From positions 3,224,001 to 3,288,000 of the forward strand of contig JAKULF010000001.1 of assembly GCA_022661535.1 (NCBI GenBank): DNA of 64,000 bases, in the 5' to 3' direction. The translations under genes were made by a program, and so were the position numbers. This document shows positions 46,801 to 58,700 of the stretch, piece by piece; the stretch's first letter is position 1, and each line of letters begins with the position of its first letter. The notes beneath the pieces were generated by a model. That model saw only the letters and a list, made by a program, of their open reading frames with translations. It searched no databases and was not told the origin of the DNA. Source of the DNA: Eutypa lata. Its lineage: Eukaryota > Ascomycota > Sordariomycetes > Xylariales > Diatrypaceae.

Positions 46801-48004
46801 GCATACAGTCGCGTGCACATGGACTGAATAGAAACCCGACCGAGAGATGCCCCCATGAATAAAAGTTGCAATACATAGGTAGGTAGGGTAGGATCTGGTA
46901 GAGAGACCAATTTACCACCTGGTTGGTCGTGTTCTACTGAAACGAAAAGTCTTTGGCCAATTCCTTTCAGTTTCATGGTGGTCATTTTCAACCAACATTC
47001 CTTACTAGGTCCTAGGTCGGGGATGGCCCTGCTTACTATTAATTATGTAGGCGTGTTGGCTTCCAGGAATAGGCCACCCGCTCTCAGCCGCTTGTGACGG
47101 GGATGTACCCAGCGGAATGACAGAAGCGAACTCAACACGCAAAAGAGGAAACCAAGCGTTTCTGTACCAGTTCAAGGTTCAAAATGAACGAAGGCAGCAG
47201 CAAGCCGCAGCCCGAGGAGAACGGGAGCGCCGGCTAACGGAGCTGAACTAACCTATTAACCAACTACTGCTGAGAGGATTTCAATGGATAACTACCTAAG
47301 TTTTCCTCATTCATAGTAATACGCTCTGGCTGACATCGTATGGTGTGTTATTTATTCCTAGAGGTGAGGTGGATGTGGATGTGGATGCTTGCGCTGGCCT
47401 TCTCGGCTTGTTTGCGCTCCTAACATCGTGGGTAATGCGAGCGAAAATCACGTTACCCGCATGCATCTGCAATCTTGTTACTGACAGCTCTCCTTCCCGA
47501 ACATTATATATTCGTCGCAGATCCGAATGTGTGGTCCCATGCGGTAGTGTGGCGCCCGCCTACATTACCTACTGCCTGCCCGCCTAAGTAGCCGCCCCCA
47601 TTTTTTTAATAGCCCAGGGCGTGCCAACACCTTGCACACGCACACAAAGAGCCTCCCTCACCAGTCACTCACCAGAGGTGCGGCTTTGCGGGGTTCCGGC
47701 CTCTGATTGGCCGCGCCGGAGAGTGTAGGGGGAGATTGAAGGCTGCTTTGGGGAAGGTGAAGCGATTCAGGAACGCGCGTATCATTGGCTGTGCCCTGGG
47801 TTGACAGATCCGGAATAGGAAGGTAAGCCTCAGAGGCACATGGCCCTTTTTTTGCTTTCTGCTTCTGCAAGTGTTTCAAACTGGGAATGTCACTGAGAGA
47901 TCGCAACGTTTCGTTCGTCGTGTCGATCATTCTTGGGATGAGGAACTGCTGGTTGTTTCGTTCTAACTAGCGGACCGCCTCTCTCTGCGGCGCATGCATG
48001 TTTT

Positions 48005-48012
48005 TATATATA
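48005..48012 (+). promoter_or_regulatory. TATA-like element upstream of GH64
   Basis: TATATATA about 290 bp before the ATG at 48301. Immediately before the ATG (about 48252-48300) lies a purine-rich leader with ACAATG-type context, typical of well-expressed fungal genes. Confidence 0.35.
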
Positions 48013-48300
48013 CTCATGGCTCTCTCCCGGAGCAGGACCGGATCCTTTTCTCTTTCTTCTGTAGATATTCTTCACTTCTCGGGTATAGGAGCAACGACAT
48101 CATAGTTCTGTTTCAGAACTGCCATTCCTTTTTGCTGTCTTCACAGCTTGACATTCCTTCTTTCAGAGGTATCAGTTAGTACAGTACACCTTCACTATAC
48201 ACATATACACACACATTCATTAGCTTGAAGTCGTTAGCAATACATTACCTACAAGAAAAAAGAGACAGAAGAAAAAGAAAGAGAAAACAATTCATTCACA

Positions 48301-49683
48301 ATGCGAGGAATTTTCAGCGTAGCGGTGGCTACAGCCACAACACTCATTAGTCAGACGTTGGCCGTGCCCATCGTCGTGACACCCGGAGATGCCGGGGATC
48401 TGATCATCACCGAGGAGAACACCATCAACGGCACGCACGTGCATGACTCGAGCGAGGACGGCGGGCTTTCGGCGGCCGCGAACCCCCTGACCATCTCGCT
48501 CTCCAACAACTACGGCGGCGAGCTGTACGCCTACGTGACGGCCCAGGACCCCACCGGCGCCATCGTCATGCTCTCGAACAGCGGCGAGTGGTACTACCCG
48601 GACCCGGCCGGCAGCGCGGACCCGATCGCCATCGACGCCGACGTGGCCATCCCCCTGAACGGCCAGGGCGAGAAGACCGACGTCACGGTTCCGGACTTCG
48701 TCACGTCGGGCCGCGTCTGGGTCGCCGAGGGCAAGCTGGAGTTCTTCACGGTGGCGGACGGCAACGGGCTGCCGCAGCTCGTGCAGCCTTCGGCGGCCAA
48801 CTCGGCCGACCCCTCGGCCGACATCAACTGGGGCTTCGTCGAGCTGACCAACACCGAGGACGCCGGCATCTGGGCCAACATCTCCTTCGTCGACTTCGTC
48901 GGCCTGATCCTCGGCATGACCCTGACCCTGGGCAGCGGCGAGGTGCAGACCGTTGAGGGCCTGTCCGCCACCGCCGTGAATGACATCTGCACCGAGTTGG
49001 GGACGCAGACGGCGGCCGATGGCCAGCCCTGGGACCAGATGTGCGTCAAGGGCTCGGACGGCAACCCGCTCCGCATCATGGCGCCTAACCTATACGTGGC
49101 CTCGAACCCCGGTGCGCAGGACGGCTACTACGACGACTACATTGAGCAGGTGTGGAGCAAGTACGCGGGCGAGGACCTGACCATCAACACGCAGGGTGCC
49201 GCGGGCGAAGTCAAGTGCCGAGTGTCTGGCGACGAGCTGACTTGCGAGAACGACAGCCGCGGCTACCCCAAGCCTACGGTTCTGGACATCTGGGGATGCA
49301 ACTCGGGCCCCTTCGCCATCATGGAGGGTGACAACGACGTGCACAAGGCCGTCGTCCCCCGCCTGTGCGCCGCCTTCCACCGCACCACCCTCCTCATGGA
49401 CGGTGGCAACGTCCAGCCCGGCATGGCCAGCACCAACTACTACACCAACGAGCCGACCAGCCACTACAGCCGCCTGGTGCACAAGTACGAGGTCGACGGC
49501 CGTGGCTATGCCTTCTCCTACGACGACGTCAACCCCGACAACGAGAACGCCGCCGGTGTCGTCTCCGGCATCGACCCCCAGGTCCTCGAGGTCGTCATCG
49601 GCGGCTTCGCCGGCAACTCGTCGTCCGCGGCCGTTCCCCGGAGACGCGCGCAGAAGCTGACCAAGTTCACCGCTGCCATGTAA
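48301..49683 (+). CDS. GH64 beta-1,3-glucanase (thaumatin-like fold), secreted
   Basis: Intronless gene of 460 aa. A signal peptide covers about residues 1-21. The mature part matches fungal GH64 (PF16483), enzymes that release laminaripentaose from beta-1,3-glucan by inversion. Recognisable blocks are ITISLSN-like strand LTISLSNNYGGELYAYV, the INWGFVELT..DFVGLILG region, and DIWGCNSGPF with its cysteine. By comparison with the Streptomyces enzyme, whose catalytic acids lie about 16 residues apart, Glu181 and Asp198 are candidate catalytic residues; this is inference. Third codon positions are almost all G or C, well above neighbouring genes, suggesting strong expression. It may remodel the fungus's own wall or attack other fungi. 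Confidence 0.88.
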   Translation: MRGIFSVAVATATTLISQTLAVPIVVTPGDAGDLIITEENTINGTHVHDSSEDGGLSAAANPLTISLSNNYGGELYAYVTAQDPTGAIVMLSNSGEWYYPDPAGSADPIAIDADVAIPLNGQGEKTDVTVPDFVTSGRVWVAEGKLEFFTVADGNGLPQLVQPSAANSADPSADINWGFVELTNTEDAGIWANISFVDFVGLILGMTLTLGSGEVQTVEGLSATAVNDICTELGTQTAADGQPWDQMCVKGSDGNPLRIMAPNLYVASNPGAQDGYYDDYIEQVWSKYAGEDLTINTQGAAGEVKCRVSGDELTCENDSRGYPKPTVLDIWGCNSGPFAIMEGDNDVHKAVVPRLCAAFHRTTLLMDGGNVQPGMASTNYYTNEPTSHYSRLVHKYEVDGRGYAFSYDDVNPDNENAAGVVSGIDPQVLEVVIGGFAGNSSSAAVPRRRAQKLTKFTAAM

Positions 49684-52539
49684 AAAGGGTGGGGTGGGGG
49701 CTTATTGAAGAAAACTCCATCTTCATCTCTCGTGTCTGATGTAGACATTTTTTCATATTTTGTTGTGTGATATCCCATCTCAAGAGGGAGGCTGGGCTGG
49801 CAGTGTGCCCTTTGTGCTTTCAGCCTCCCCAAGTGATGAATGATGATAGTAGAGCATTTCAGGAAAAGGGGGGGGGGGGTTCAGGTTCATGCATTGGAAA
49901 GGTGCTTGGACTTCTGACTAGAGTAAAGGGGGAAACCGGATTTTAGGATAGGCGGTTTTACCATTCACATTGTATATATAATATTTTTTTGCATTTTGTA
50001 TTCAGCATCATGCTCGGAAACACTCGCTTGTATATATGCCAATATACCAAAATTCCCAGACGTTTTCTGCGACCGGTCAGCCTTGCTGTCTCCCACGTGC
50101 ATGGTGATTTGATTTCTAGTTACGACGGAAAATGGCCTCACCAACGTTGCGTTTTCGAGGATGAGAATGATACCCCAGACCCAGTCACACGGAGATATCT
50201 ATGTCTCGTCAGATCATTGTTTTTACCGCCCCAAATTCCTTTTGCCAACCTGTACAGCCATCACCCTGCATATCACATAAACGGAGAGGATATCAGCAAG
50301 GGTTGGTACATCCCGCCATAACAATTTTGTCATGAAACATTACCAAATGCTAATACTTCCCACCACCATGGCACCACAACAAAGTCTTTCGTCGCCCTAA
50401 ACCCACAGGGCGTTATACGAAGCAACTGTAGTCCCGATAGTGATATTAGATTGTAGCACTTGGCAGTGGGTTAGTGTATTGGTAATTCGGCAATGCTGAA
50501 GGTGTAAGTACTGAGTACTATCATTTAAACATGCAGAACATGGTAGCATTGTGGCGTTCATAGTACAGCAGGTTGTCAGGTTTGGAGGAGATCTGCCACG
50601 ATACTCATAGAAATCGGTCAGATATGCAGGTCTGTGCATATACATAGATCCGTCTGGTTCGTATCAGGGTGTAACAGTTATTGAGGAGGTCTGTCCCCGC
50701 TCTCTTGCCCTTTAGAAAGTGCAATCCCACTCCTTATTAATTACCAACCCACACCTCTCACCTTAGACCTATATGCTCTAGTCTACCTAGGTAGTAAAAA
50801 CATCCAAGCAGAACAGCATGTCAGAAACGTGGGTATCGAAATTCAAGCTTGTAGCAATCACTGGAGTCATTGCGTGGTGCTTCCACACGGGTCCAGAGCA
50901 CGCAAGAGCCAGGTTAGCGGTAGAGTGTACGTCCTACCGGTCGCCACTCCCTGATAACGACCCGTTATGGTCTTCGGAGCACCACGACAGGTATTTCGGC
51001 CAGTTATACAGGCGTACGCGAGGTGCGACACACGCTCCCGTCTCCTACGAGCGCACTATGAGAATACCCCTCTATCGCATCAAGGAAGAGTTTCGGCGGG
51101 ACCACCACGCCCTCACCACAGCCTTCTACCGCAGCTAAAAAAAAACAACTATAAATGCCTATTGGGTTATTAGACTTTCCGGGCCAGATGGCTTAAGACA
51201 ATTTATCACAATCTGTCAGTCCCTGAAAAGCTATCCCCAAGGCTATCCAACGTAGTACCTAGGCATGGTCTCTACAGTTCAAACCTCTTGAATCGGTGCG
51301 GAATCAAAGCTCCAACACGCATCGACGCAAGGGCGCCCTCGTGCCACTTAGGTGACACATTTCCGGTTGGTGGGGGCCGTTTATTGAGCTCCTGAAGAGT
51401 CCAATCGATGAGTGTTCTCGCTATATAAAACGAGCAATTCCCCTCTTGCAGTCAAACAATAGCTTCATACCGCTAGCATGGCCACGTCTCCTTACGAAGC
51501 CTATTGCCTTAGACACGCCTCCTTGGCAATAGCCTTGGACGGTGACCGAGCACCGTTCACTTGGTACAATCAACTATTTAGGTTTCCGCCATGACGGGGC
51601 TTCGGGCTATCCGAAGTTAGGTACCACTCGCTCTCCCACGGTTGTTTCTGTACGACCCCCTGAGCTCAGGGGGCGCCTCTATTCATGCCTACCTACTAAA
51701 AGGGAGCCGCAGAGAAGGGTGAGCAAACAGTACTCGAGTAAGCACTCTGTGTGGATGAACTTAGGCATCACCTAATCCGAAAATCACGCATCCTAGCCTG
51801 TTGAGCTTCACACGATCGATCCGCTGGAGGGAATATTAGTCTCATAGCTGGGATGTAGTATAAGCAGCACTTGAATTCTCTAAGGTGCACTCTAAAAAAA
51901 ACAGCCGGCGATTCTGAGTTCAGTAAGAGGGGATGGCATGCAAAGGCGATGTGAAAAGCACCGTTCAAAGCAAGATTCAAGCGAGCAATGCTTAAAAGAA
52001 AAAAAAGGGAAAAAACGGGTGCACCATGACTCTAAATTCTTCATTCCGTGTTTTAACCTAAGAATAAATAATACTTATCAACGTAAATGGACTGAGATTG
52101 AATCCCAACTGATACAGTTTGTTTGAACGTAAAGCGGCTGTGCCGGCAGCCTGGAACTGGATACTGGATGAACGTGTTCTCCTCAATAGCACCTCAGCAT
52201 GTCCTCCCTAATCCCAGTTACCCAGTCAATCACGCCCTAAGCAAATCAAATCTCGTGTACTAAAACGTAGCCAGACCTATAATTTCCCTTGGGAGTAAGT
52301 AGGACACTATCCCAGGGCAACAGGCCGGAAAGAAAGACCGAGAATTAGAATGCCAGAAAGAATCCATTGAAAGCCATTGCATGTTGCGCCAACTCGAATA
52401 CATCTTCTGGCGGACTGCTATATCACGTCGTGTCTGACTTGAGACTCCGAGCTGCCATGCGGGCATAACTAAGAGGGTGCGGATTGGACTCTGACGACAG
52501 GCTAGAGCTAGCGGGCCTAAGCGCCTATACGATCTATCA
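49684..52539. other. 2.9-kb gene-poor region
   Basis: Contains the GH64 3' UTR with a 12-G run at 49868-49879. CTACCTAGGTAGT occurs at 50783-50795. The 106-codon frame at 50818-51138 has no family features and is not called as a gene. No RNA gene seen. Confidence 0.4.
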
Positions 52540-53160
52540 TCAACACAACACTGCCCGGCTAACATCCCATATATGCGTTATTATGAAACTTACCTCGACC
52601 GGAATCATGGAACCATGTGCACAATCCTCCTCGTCATCGACGCTAGCAAGATGTCGGTTGGTCCCACCACCACCACCACCGCCGCCACCGCTCTCGATCG
52701 CGTTCTGCCTGATCTGATGGCAGACGTTCTGCCACTCGGCCTCGGACCGGCGGACCTCGGAGACGAGGAAGCGCCTGCCGGCCTGCACGAAGACGTCGAC
52801 GAAGTTCTGCGAGCGGTAGATGCGCTTCATGCGACGGCGGCGGGAGTCGAGCAGCTTGGTGCCGCAGGGGCACGACAGCGAGAAGGCCTGGGCTTCGAAG
52901 GCGCTCCCGCAGAGGCATGTCACGGCGTATATGTCGAGGAAGTCGCTCTGGAGGCGCAGCTGCTGGAGCCGGTAGTGGTCGCCTACGAAGGCGCCCTTGT
53001 AGCTTTCGTAGGGCAGCTTGACGGGGTGGTGACGGTGATGGTGACGGTGATGGTGATGGTTATAGTGATGGTTATAATGGTACTCGCCGCTCGAGGAGCC
53101 CATTTCATTGTCATGGTAGCCCATAGTCATGATGTTGTTATTTTCGCTGGCCAGATACAT
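52540..53160 (-). CDS. Unknown His/Gly-rich protein with paired CxCG motifs
   Basis: The frame runs 206 aa. The N-terminus has a His/Tyr/Asn-rich run (about residues 28-45), coded by GGTGAT-type repeats on the plus strand. Next come two CxC-G pairs (TCLCGSAF and SCPCGTKL, about 82-101), then a basic block RRRRMKR and VDVFVQAGRRF. The cysteine spacing suggests one small zinc site. A polyglycine run lies near residues 165-175. A GTAAGT donor at 52593 follows IPVE. If used with a 43-bp intron (52551-52593), the gene would continue in phase to a stop at 52260, giving about 290 aa. The opposite-strand frame looks like a shadow. I do not recognise a family and the model is uncertain. Confidence 0.45.
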   Translation of the reverse strand: MYLASENNNIMTMGYHDNEMGSSSGEYHYNHHYNHHHHRHHHRHHPVKLPYESYKGAFVGDHYRLQQLRLQSDFLDIYAVTCLCGSAFEAQAFSLSCPCGTKLLDSRRRRMKRIYRSQNFVDVFVQAGRRFLVSEVRRSEAEWQNVCHQIRQNAIESGGGGGGGGGTNRHLASVDDEEDCAHGSMIPVEVSFIITHIWDVSRAVLC

Positions 53161-54826
53161 TGGGGAGCTGCTCCTCGAGCGATGATGATGATGAGGATGA
53201 TGATTGAACAGAGAACGATGCAGACTACATCGGCTAAGGCATTGGTTCTACATTGTAAGACTTTGGGGGCATCTCGCTCGCGCCGCGGGAAGAAACATGA
53301 CCCCGAAACGCCCTTGGGCTGAAGCCTTGAGTCCCCCAAGATAGCGAGGCTTCTTTCCCTCCTGGTGATATCTTACCTGTGTTAAGGATAATCCCGGTTC
53401 ATGCAAGTGCGTTTTTGGTTTGTAATGCCCCTTTAACGTAAGCACTCCAGTATGAAAATTCGTTATTGCGGTCAAGTGCATGGTTTTAAGGGCAACTGGC
53501 TTGATATATGCAAGGAAATTCCATTGACGTCGATATGCACGTGTCGGGATAGTCATACAGAGCCGGGTATTCCTCGTCTATACTTTTTGAGGCCAATATT
53601 GCGTTACAACTGACGCATGAGCAGGGCACACACAGGTCCCGTGGCCCTTCTTATTTGGCCTCAAAAACAGGAGTGGTCCGGTCTGAACGGTATGATTGGA
53701 TACGGCCAAAAGTATAACCGGATGACCCGTGAGGCTAGTTGCTTTATATGACGCTGCCATGCCAGCGGAAGTGTCACCAAGGTTGCTATTTCCGTTAAAT
53801 TGGCCTCAATACCATGGTCAAGTCCGATGGAAGCCTTCTTCCGGGACCGATGGGTTTCGACCAGGCGCAAACGAGAATTCAAATCGCCAACGTAAGCCGT
53901 TTATAGGATGTCGCGTTGTGCACGATGTGGTGGTGTTGAGGAATATTGTGTTCGGTCGGGATTTGGTTGCCTGTAATCATCTCATCTTGGCTCTTAACTC
54001 GGGCAAGGGCTGAAAAGTTAGGGTTCGAAGGAAACCAGACTCAAGGTGGATGTCAGAAACCGTCGGGGTATAAATATGTGGTCGAGCAACTCCTTGGAAA
54101 TAATACTGAAAATAGACCTCGCTCGTCTTTCAAACCAGGCCTCATCACTTACACTAAAGTGTGTTAAGGGTCGAGGAGGCCTCAATGCTCGCACCATGAC
54201 GATAGAAGCGCATCCGGGGATCTAATAAGGGGACCTACCACTTACTTATTCTTTTTCGGATACTTTGGGGTCAAAGAATTGTTTCGGCGGTCGACAGCTG
54301 TGAGCGAAGATGACTACTTATTGTCTACAGTGTCTCCCTTATGTCCCCTAGATGGTGGATGAAAAGGGTTGGAAGAGGTTTAAGTATGGATGTCGGCTTT
54401 GGATCTTAAAATGTGGACGTGGATGGATGGGCTGTCACACGCCAAATACAGCTTATTCAGCAAATAGGTCGTACATGGTAAGTAGCCGCTCTCGTTCATA
54501 TGTCACGACCGGGAAGGTGTACAAATGAAATTTTATTATTATCAAATGAGGGGTATTACTGCACAAGCCACAGTGACGTCTCGTCACTGGCGAGGCTATA
54601 CAGTAAAAGCCAGTAAGTGGTGACAAAAGAAAAAGGTGAAGAGAGCGGACAATGTCCTCTAGGGGCTTCAATGCTGAATGAAAGGCAGTATCTAGAGGCA
54701 TTAAAGATTTAGGTACCTATTATACCAAGTTGAAGGCTTAGGCATGTAGGTAACTCAAGTATAAGTCGGGCAAGGCTTAATGTTCCCCCCACTGTAGATT
54801 GGAAGCTTTGCTTTGCAGTTGTTCCG
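53161..54826. other. Intergenic region with a short inverted repeat
   Basis: 1.67 kb without a supported gene. Holds the perfect 13-bp inverted repeat at 53584-53667 and a third copy of GGCCTCAA near 53801. Confidence 0.4.
53584..53667. repeat. 13-bp perfect inverted repeat (TTTTTGAGGCCAA arms)
   Basis: Arms at 53584-53596 and 53655-53667 with a 58-bp interior. May be the ends of a tiny MITE-like relic or a stem; target-site duplication is not evident. Confidence 0.5.
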
Positions 54827-55730
54827 TTACCCCGCTATGTGGGGTCTGCCTACCCGGTTCCTGCCTTCGCGACATCCCGTGTAATGGGCTTTGTGTTCTC
54901 TTTCATCAGCATCCTCGGTGCCACATTGGCAATGATAAGTCAACATAGCTCTCTTGTCCTCCCTGCACGTTTTGAGGTGGCGGTTGTAGTTGGACTTGCG
55001 AAAGTAACAGAAGTTCTTGCCGCATTTACACATATACCATCCGGGTTGGGTTTCCCCGTCTTTCGGTTTCGCGTGCACCTCCATCTCGTGTCGGTCTCGG
55101 GATTTCGCATCGGAATGGGACTTGGGGCAGTGCTTGCATTGAAGAGGTTGATTTCCGATTGACCTGTAAGCCCGATTAGAAAAGTATAAAGGGAGAAGTA
55201 AACTAGACGGTGCGGGCCTACGGTTCGGGCAAGGCAGCAGTCGCAGGAGGCCCCTCAGTTCCTGGCGTATTTAGGTATGTAGTGAGGTCGGGCGCTGACT
55301 GGACGGTATTGGCCGCCAAGCCACCATAATGTAGGCTATCATTGGGTAACGGGTCTTGGAAATAGTTAGGCGTATAGGTGGGAGTGATATAATTCCTGGA
55401 ATATTGGACATCGGAGTTGGAATAGCCTGCGCCCAGGTAGGAGGTGTCGGCGTCGATATATCCAACGCCGCCAAATTCGCTTTGTTGATCTGAAGATAGA
55501 TCCCAGTGTGAATTCGCCGTCCAGGTCGGGCTGGTGTAAGTGGAAGCGGGAGTTTGTAGGTTTGGGGTTGGCGGTTCAGTAACATCAAATGATTGGCTGT
55601 CCCCATGGTACAGCGTAGCAGGCCCTATAAACGGGCCCGTATAAGACTCGGCTGGGAATTGTGTAGAGTCATTGTAGTCGTCACGTTCCTCCTCAAAGTT
55701 ACCTAGGTTTGCGTTGGAGTCCCAAGTCAT
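54827..55730 (-). CDS. C2H2-type zinc-finger protein (probable DNA-binding regulator)
   Basis: Exons 55730-55222 and 55163-54827 join in phase to 281 aa. Residues 1-170 are acidic and Ser/Thr/Pro/Tyr-rich, like a low-complexity activation region. After the intron a classical finger appears: CKHC, 12 residues, His, 4 residues, His (C-x2-C-x12-H-x4-H). Two degenerate fingers follow, with C-x-C (CKCGKNF.. to HLKTC and CQCGTED.. to HYTGC), which replace the usual spacing and the last His by Cys. The tail is basic (REGRNRVGRPH). Such proteins usually act in the nucleus as transcription factors. No target can be inferred, and the gene is 26 kb from the PKS cluster, so it is not proposed as its regulator. 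Confidence 0.8.
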
Positions 55731-58700
55731 ACCGGCTGTCTCATGAACGAGACCGACCGGTATATAGTACTTTAGCCAACAACCAAGGCGAATGGGAAAA
55801 CTGTAAGAACTGTGTAGGATAGAAGCATTTGAATCCTAGGAGTGTAAGTAGTCGACATGCAAGGCTTCGCTCCCTAGTTCACGTTCACTAATGAAGGCTT
55901 CATCGTGTTAGTTCTCCAAGGCCTTGTTCATGACTAGCAAACATCTCTCACCTTGAGCGTAGTTGGCCCTCAGGGCCGGAATACTATTCTAGGTAGGTGT
56001 CAGCTAGGTTGTTGTAACAGCCTTTCTTCTTTCATGGGCCTCCAGTACCGCGGGCCTAACGAGTAACAGTAAGAGTAAGGCATTGCTGTGCCTGAGAGAC
56101 ACACATATATATACACACACTATACTACCTTAGCCTTCATCTCTACAAGGTGTTTGAGGCTCTTTTTATGGGAACACCAGTGCAGAGAAGCTACTTGGCA
56201 CTAGGCGTTCTGCTTTCTTCATTGGTATTCACCCGTCTGACGCGGTTTTGAGGCACGTTTATAATAAAGCCGACCATCTCGTCAAGGCAATCGGGAAAGC
56301 CTAGCGATGCCGGTCCGGGCAAGTCTGCCAGAGGCGCAGGGGTAGTCACAGCAGAGCTCAAATGCATCTGAGACATATCTTCAGTATCTCGAATATCAAT
56401 TGCTATTGTCCCGTGTTACCACATAGCTAGGACTAGAAGAAGGTACCTCCTATTTCTTGACGTGATAGGGATTCTGCCCTTTGTCCTATCCGACTTGATG
56501 CATCTTAATGACCTGGGAGGGATATTATGGCAGGCCACGTAGGCGCTCATGGGACGAACCTTACAAGAACGGGTTTGCCACCGCTCTTACTACCAAATGC
56601 CTTATTGAACGGGATGCGAACCAACAAGGCGACCAGACTAAGATTTCTCTTTCCGATAATAATCAAGGGAAATGTCATCCGTCTCCTCGACTGTCTGCCC
56701 ATCGTTCTGCCTTAGAACCAAGCTTTTGAGAAGCCCAATCGGTAGCGGCGGGATCTCGAACAGACACCCTGACCTTATTTGAGGCCTAAATAATCGTGGC
56801 GCTTCCAAAGGCGAGGATAAAAAGAAGGAAGTTCCAACCCAGGACAATATGACTTTGAGCGATGCTAATCGTAGCAATAGATCTATTGCTAGATCTAGCA
56901 AAGCAAATTCTCAAATGTCAATCAATAGGTTTGGTAGAGCTCGGCGCATTCGTGGCCCGATAGGCTGTCCATTGGCTTGGTGACGTGCAGCAGGCAGACG
57001 GACACGTTGATGATTGATCAGGCAGCCGCTGCAGATCCCGAGTCTATCGACCGCTCCGGTGGCTCCCTTTCTTCCGAGTTAAGTGAAAGCAAAGCCCTTC
57101 ATCAGCTCCGATCCCGCTTCTTTGTTCAATATTGTGAAGTATCAAGGATGCTATTCCTGTCTTAATCGTCTACGTCTGCCTATGTGTCATTCGTCAGTCG
57201 ATCGACGTCATAGTTGGCGGGAGCTAATACATACGTAGATACATCATATAATGTAGGTTGCGCGCTTCTAAGTTGGAGAAGTTGGGGCGGGACTGGCTGT
57301 CACTGGGCGTAGCTTGTGGAGCACCGTTGCCAGATTGTCTCAAAAAGAAATTTGAGCCGAGTATGCATCTAACTTTTTATTTCGGTCAGTTTGTTGTTTG
57401 GATTGGTAAACATACATGTAAGGAAGTCAACATATATGTATTCTTGATTTTATCAAGGTTGAAGGGGGGGTTCTTCATACAAACCGTCGATACTGCATTT
57501 CAAGCACGGCCGGCCAATAAACGTCGCTGTTAACCCCGGTTTGCTCGATTCAACACGTGTTCTTTCACCTTCATACATGAACTTAATCTGGCATTTTAGA
57601 ATCCACGGTTCTGGTTTGACATATGTTGGTTTTCGGGACAGTCTTTGTGCAGTCACCAAGAACTACTTACATACTAACGGTTAAGCTTTCCCGCTATGCG
57701 AGTCAACCAACTGTACCGATTCCCTGGGTCCGATCCCTCCTGCGTTCCATCAATTCTCGAGTTTCAATACGGCTGAAAACTAGACTTCGCCTATTGTATA
57801 CTACCCCCCTACCTTTCTGCTTAGGCATTGTTGCTCGTTGATAACAATTAGGCCTATTAACAAACACCGTTAAACAACGCGGTTTCTGGGTCCGGCATCT
57901 CCATTAGAGTCGACGGCGTCGTTTAAACCCAAGGAAGAGATCGACACACCCGGTGAAACCATCAACACCGACCGGTGCTGCATTAATCGCTTCTAGCTCA
58001 TATTCGGTGAAGCATCGATGAGAGTAGGCAGTCGCATGAGATGCCGGACAAGATGCAAAGCACCTTTTTGAACGGGTAATCTCCGGGACGGGCCGCCTTA
58101 CCGTTCGTTATTGAAACACCGTAATTTAAGGATAGATCCTGGGCCATCCCATAATTCACAACACATTCGTCAACCTGAGTGTCGGTTGGAGGCTAGAATT
58201 GGGTTCTGAGAACCCGTAGCTCTAGTACGAAGTACCATCAGTAGAAGTAACTAAGTCTAAACAGCGCTAGTCAATGTGGATACAGGCCATTGCCGGGCCT
58301 AATTTATTGAAGCAGCTCCCAGCTTCAAGGTTGCTATACAGTTAACCAACTTGACAGTTAATTAGGTAAGTACTTAGTTTAACGGTATGATATAGGGGTT
58401 GACTATAACGATAAACTATTCTCTTTATATTACCTGGAGATTAGATCCAGGTGGAGTTAGAGATAAAGATCATATGTCTCAATCGGATTTTATAATTAGC
58501 TGCCTTGCCCGACTCAGCTATAGTGACGTGCTCCTTGAACGCATTCGAAACCCCCTTGTGCCAGCCCAATTTAAACACGCCTTCACGCCACCTTTCACGG
58601 CAAGACAAGTCTTATGCGGTACTACTCTACTTCCTACATCGATGCTATCCACAGCTTCACGAGTTCGGCAGTAATCTTGTTAAGCTTCAAGTACATAAAT

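Larger units (their letters stand above)
43676..48300. other. 4.6-kb gene-poor region
   Basis: No open frame with a recognisable family, and no second splice-consistent gene. It contains a (TATG)n microsatellite at 43851-43870 and TAGGTAGGTAGGG at 45631-45643 and again at 46876-46888. Long AT-rich stretches alternate with moderately GC-rich ones. The right end holds the GH64 promoter. Unidentified non-coding RNA or decayed repeats cannot be excluded. Confidence 0.4.

Noticed and set aside
48588..49739. Several 90-160-codon frames inside the GH64 gene
   Set aside because: Shadows of a GC3-saturated gene; no recognisable motifs.
50818..51138. 106-codon frame that could be a small gene
   Set aside because: No family, no signal peptide of good quality and no supporting context.
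52573..53322. Plus-strand 249-codon frame opposite the His/Cys-rich gene
   Set aside because: It reads as an antisense shadow (Val/Met runs opposite His codons) and lacks motifs, whereas the minus frame has CxCG pairs and a GTAAGT donor.
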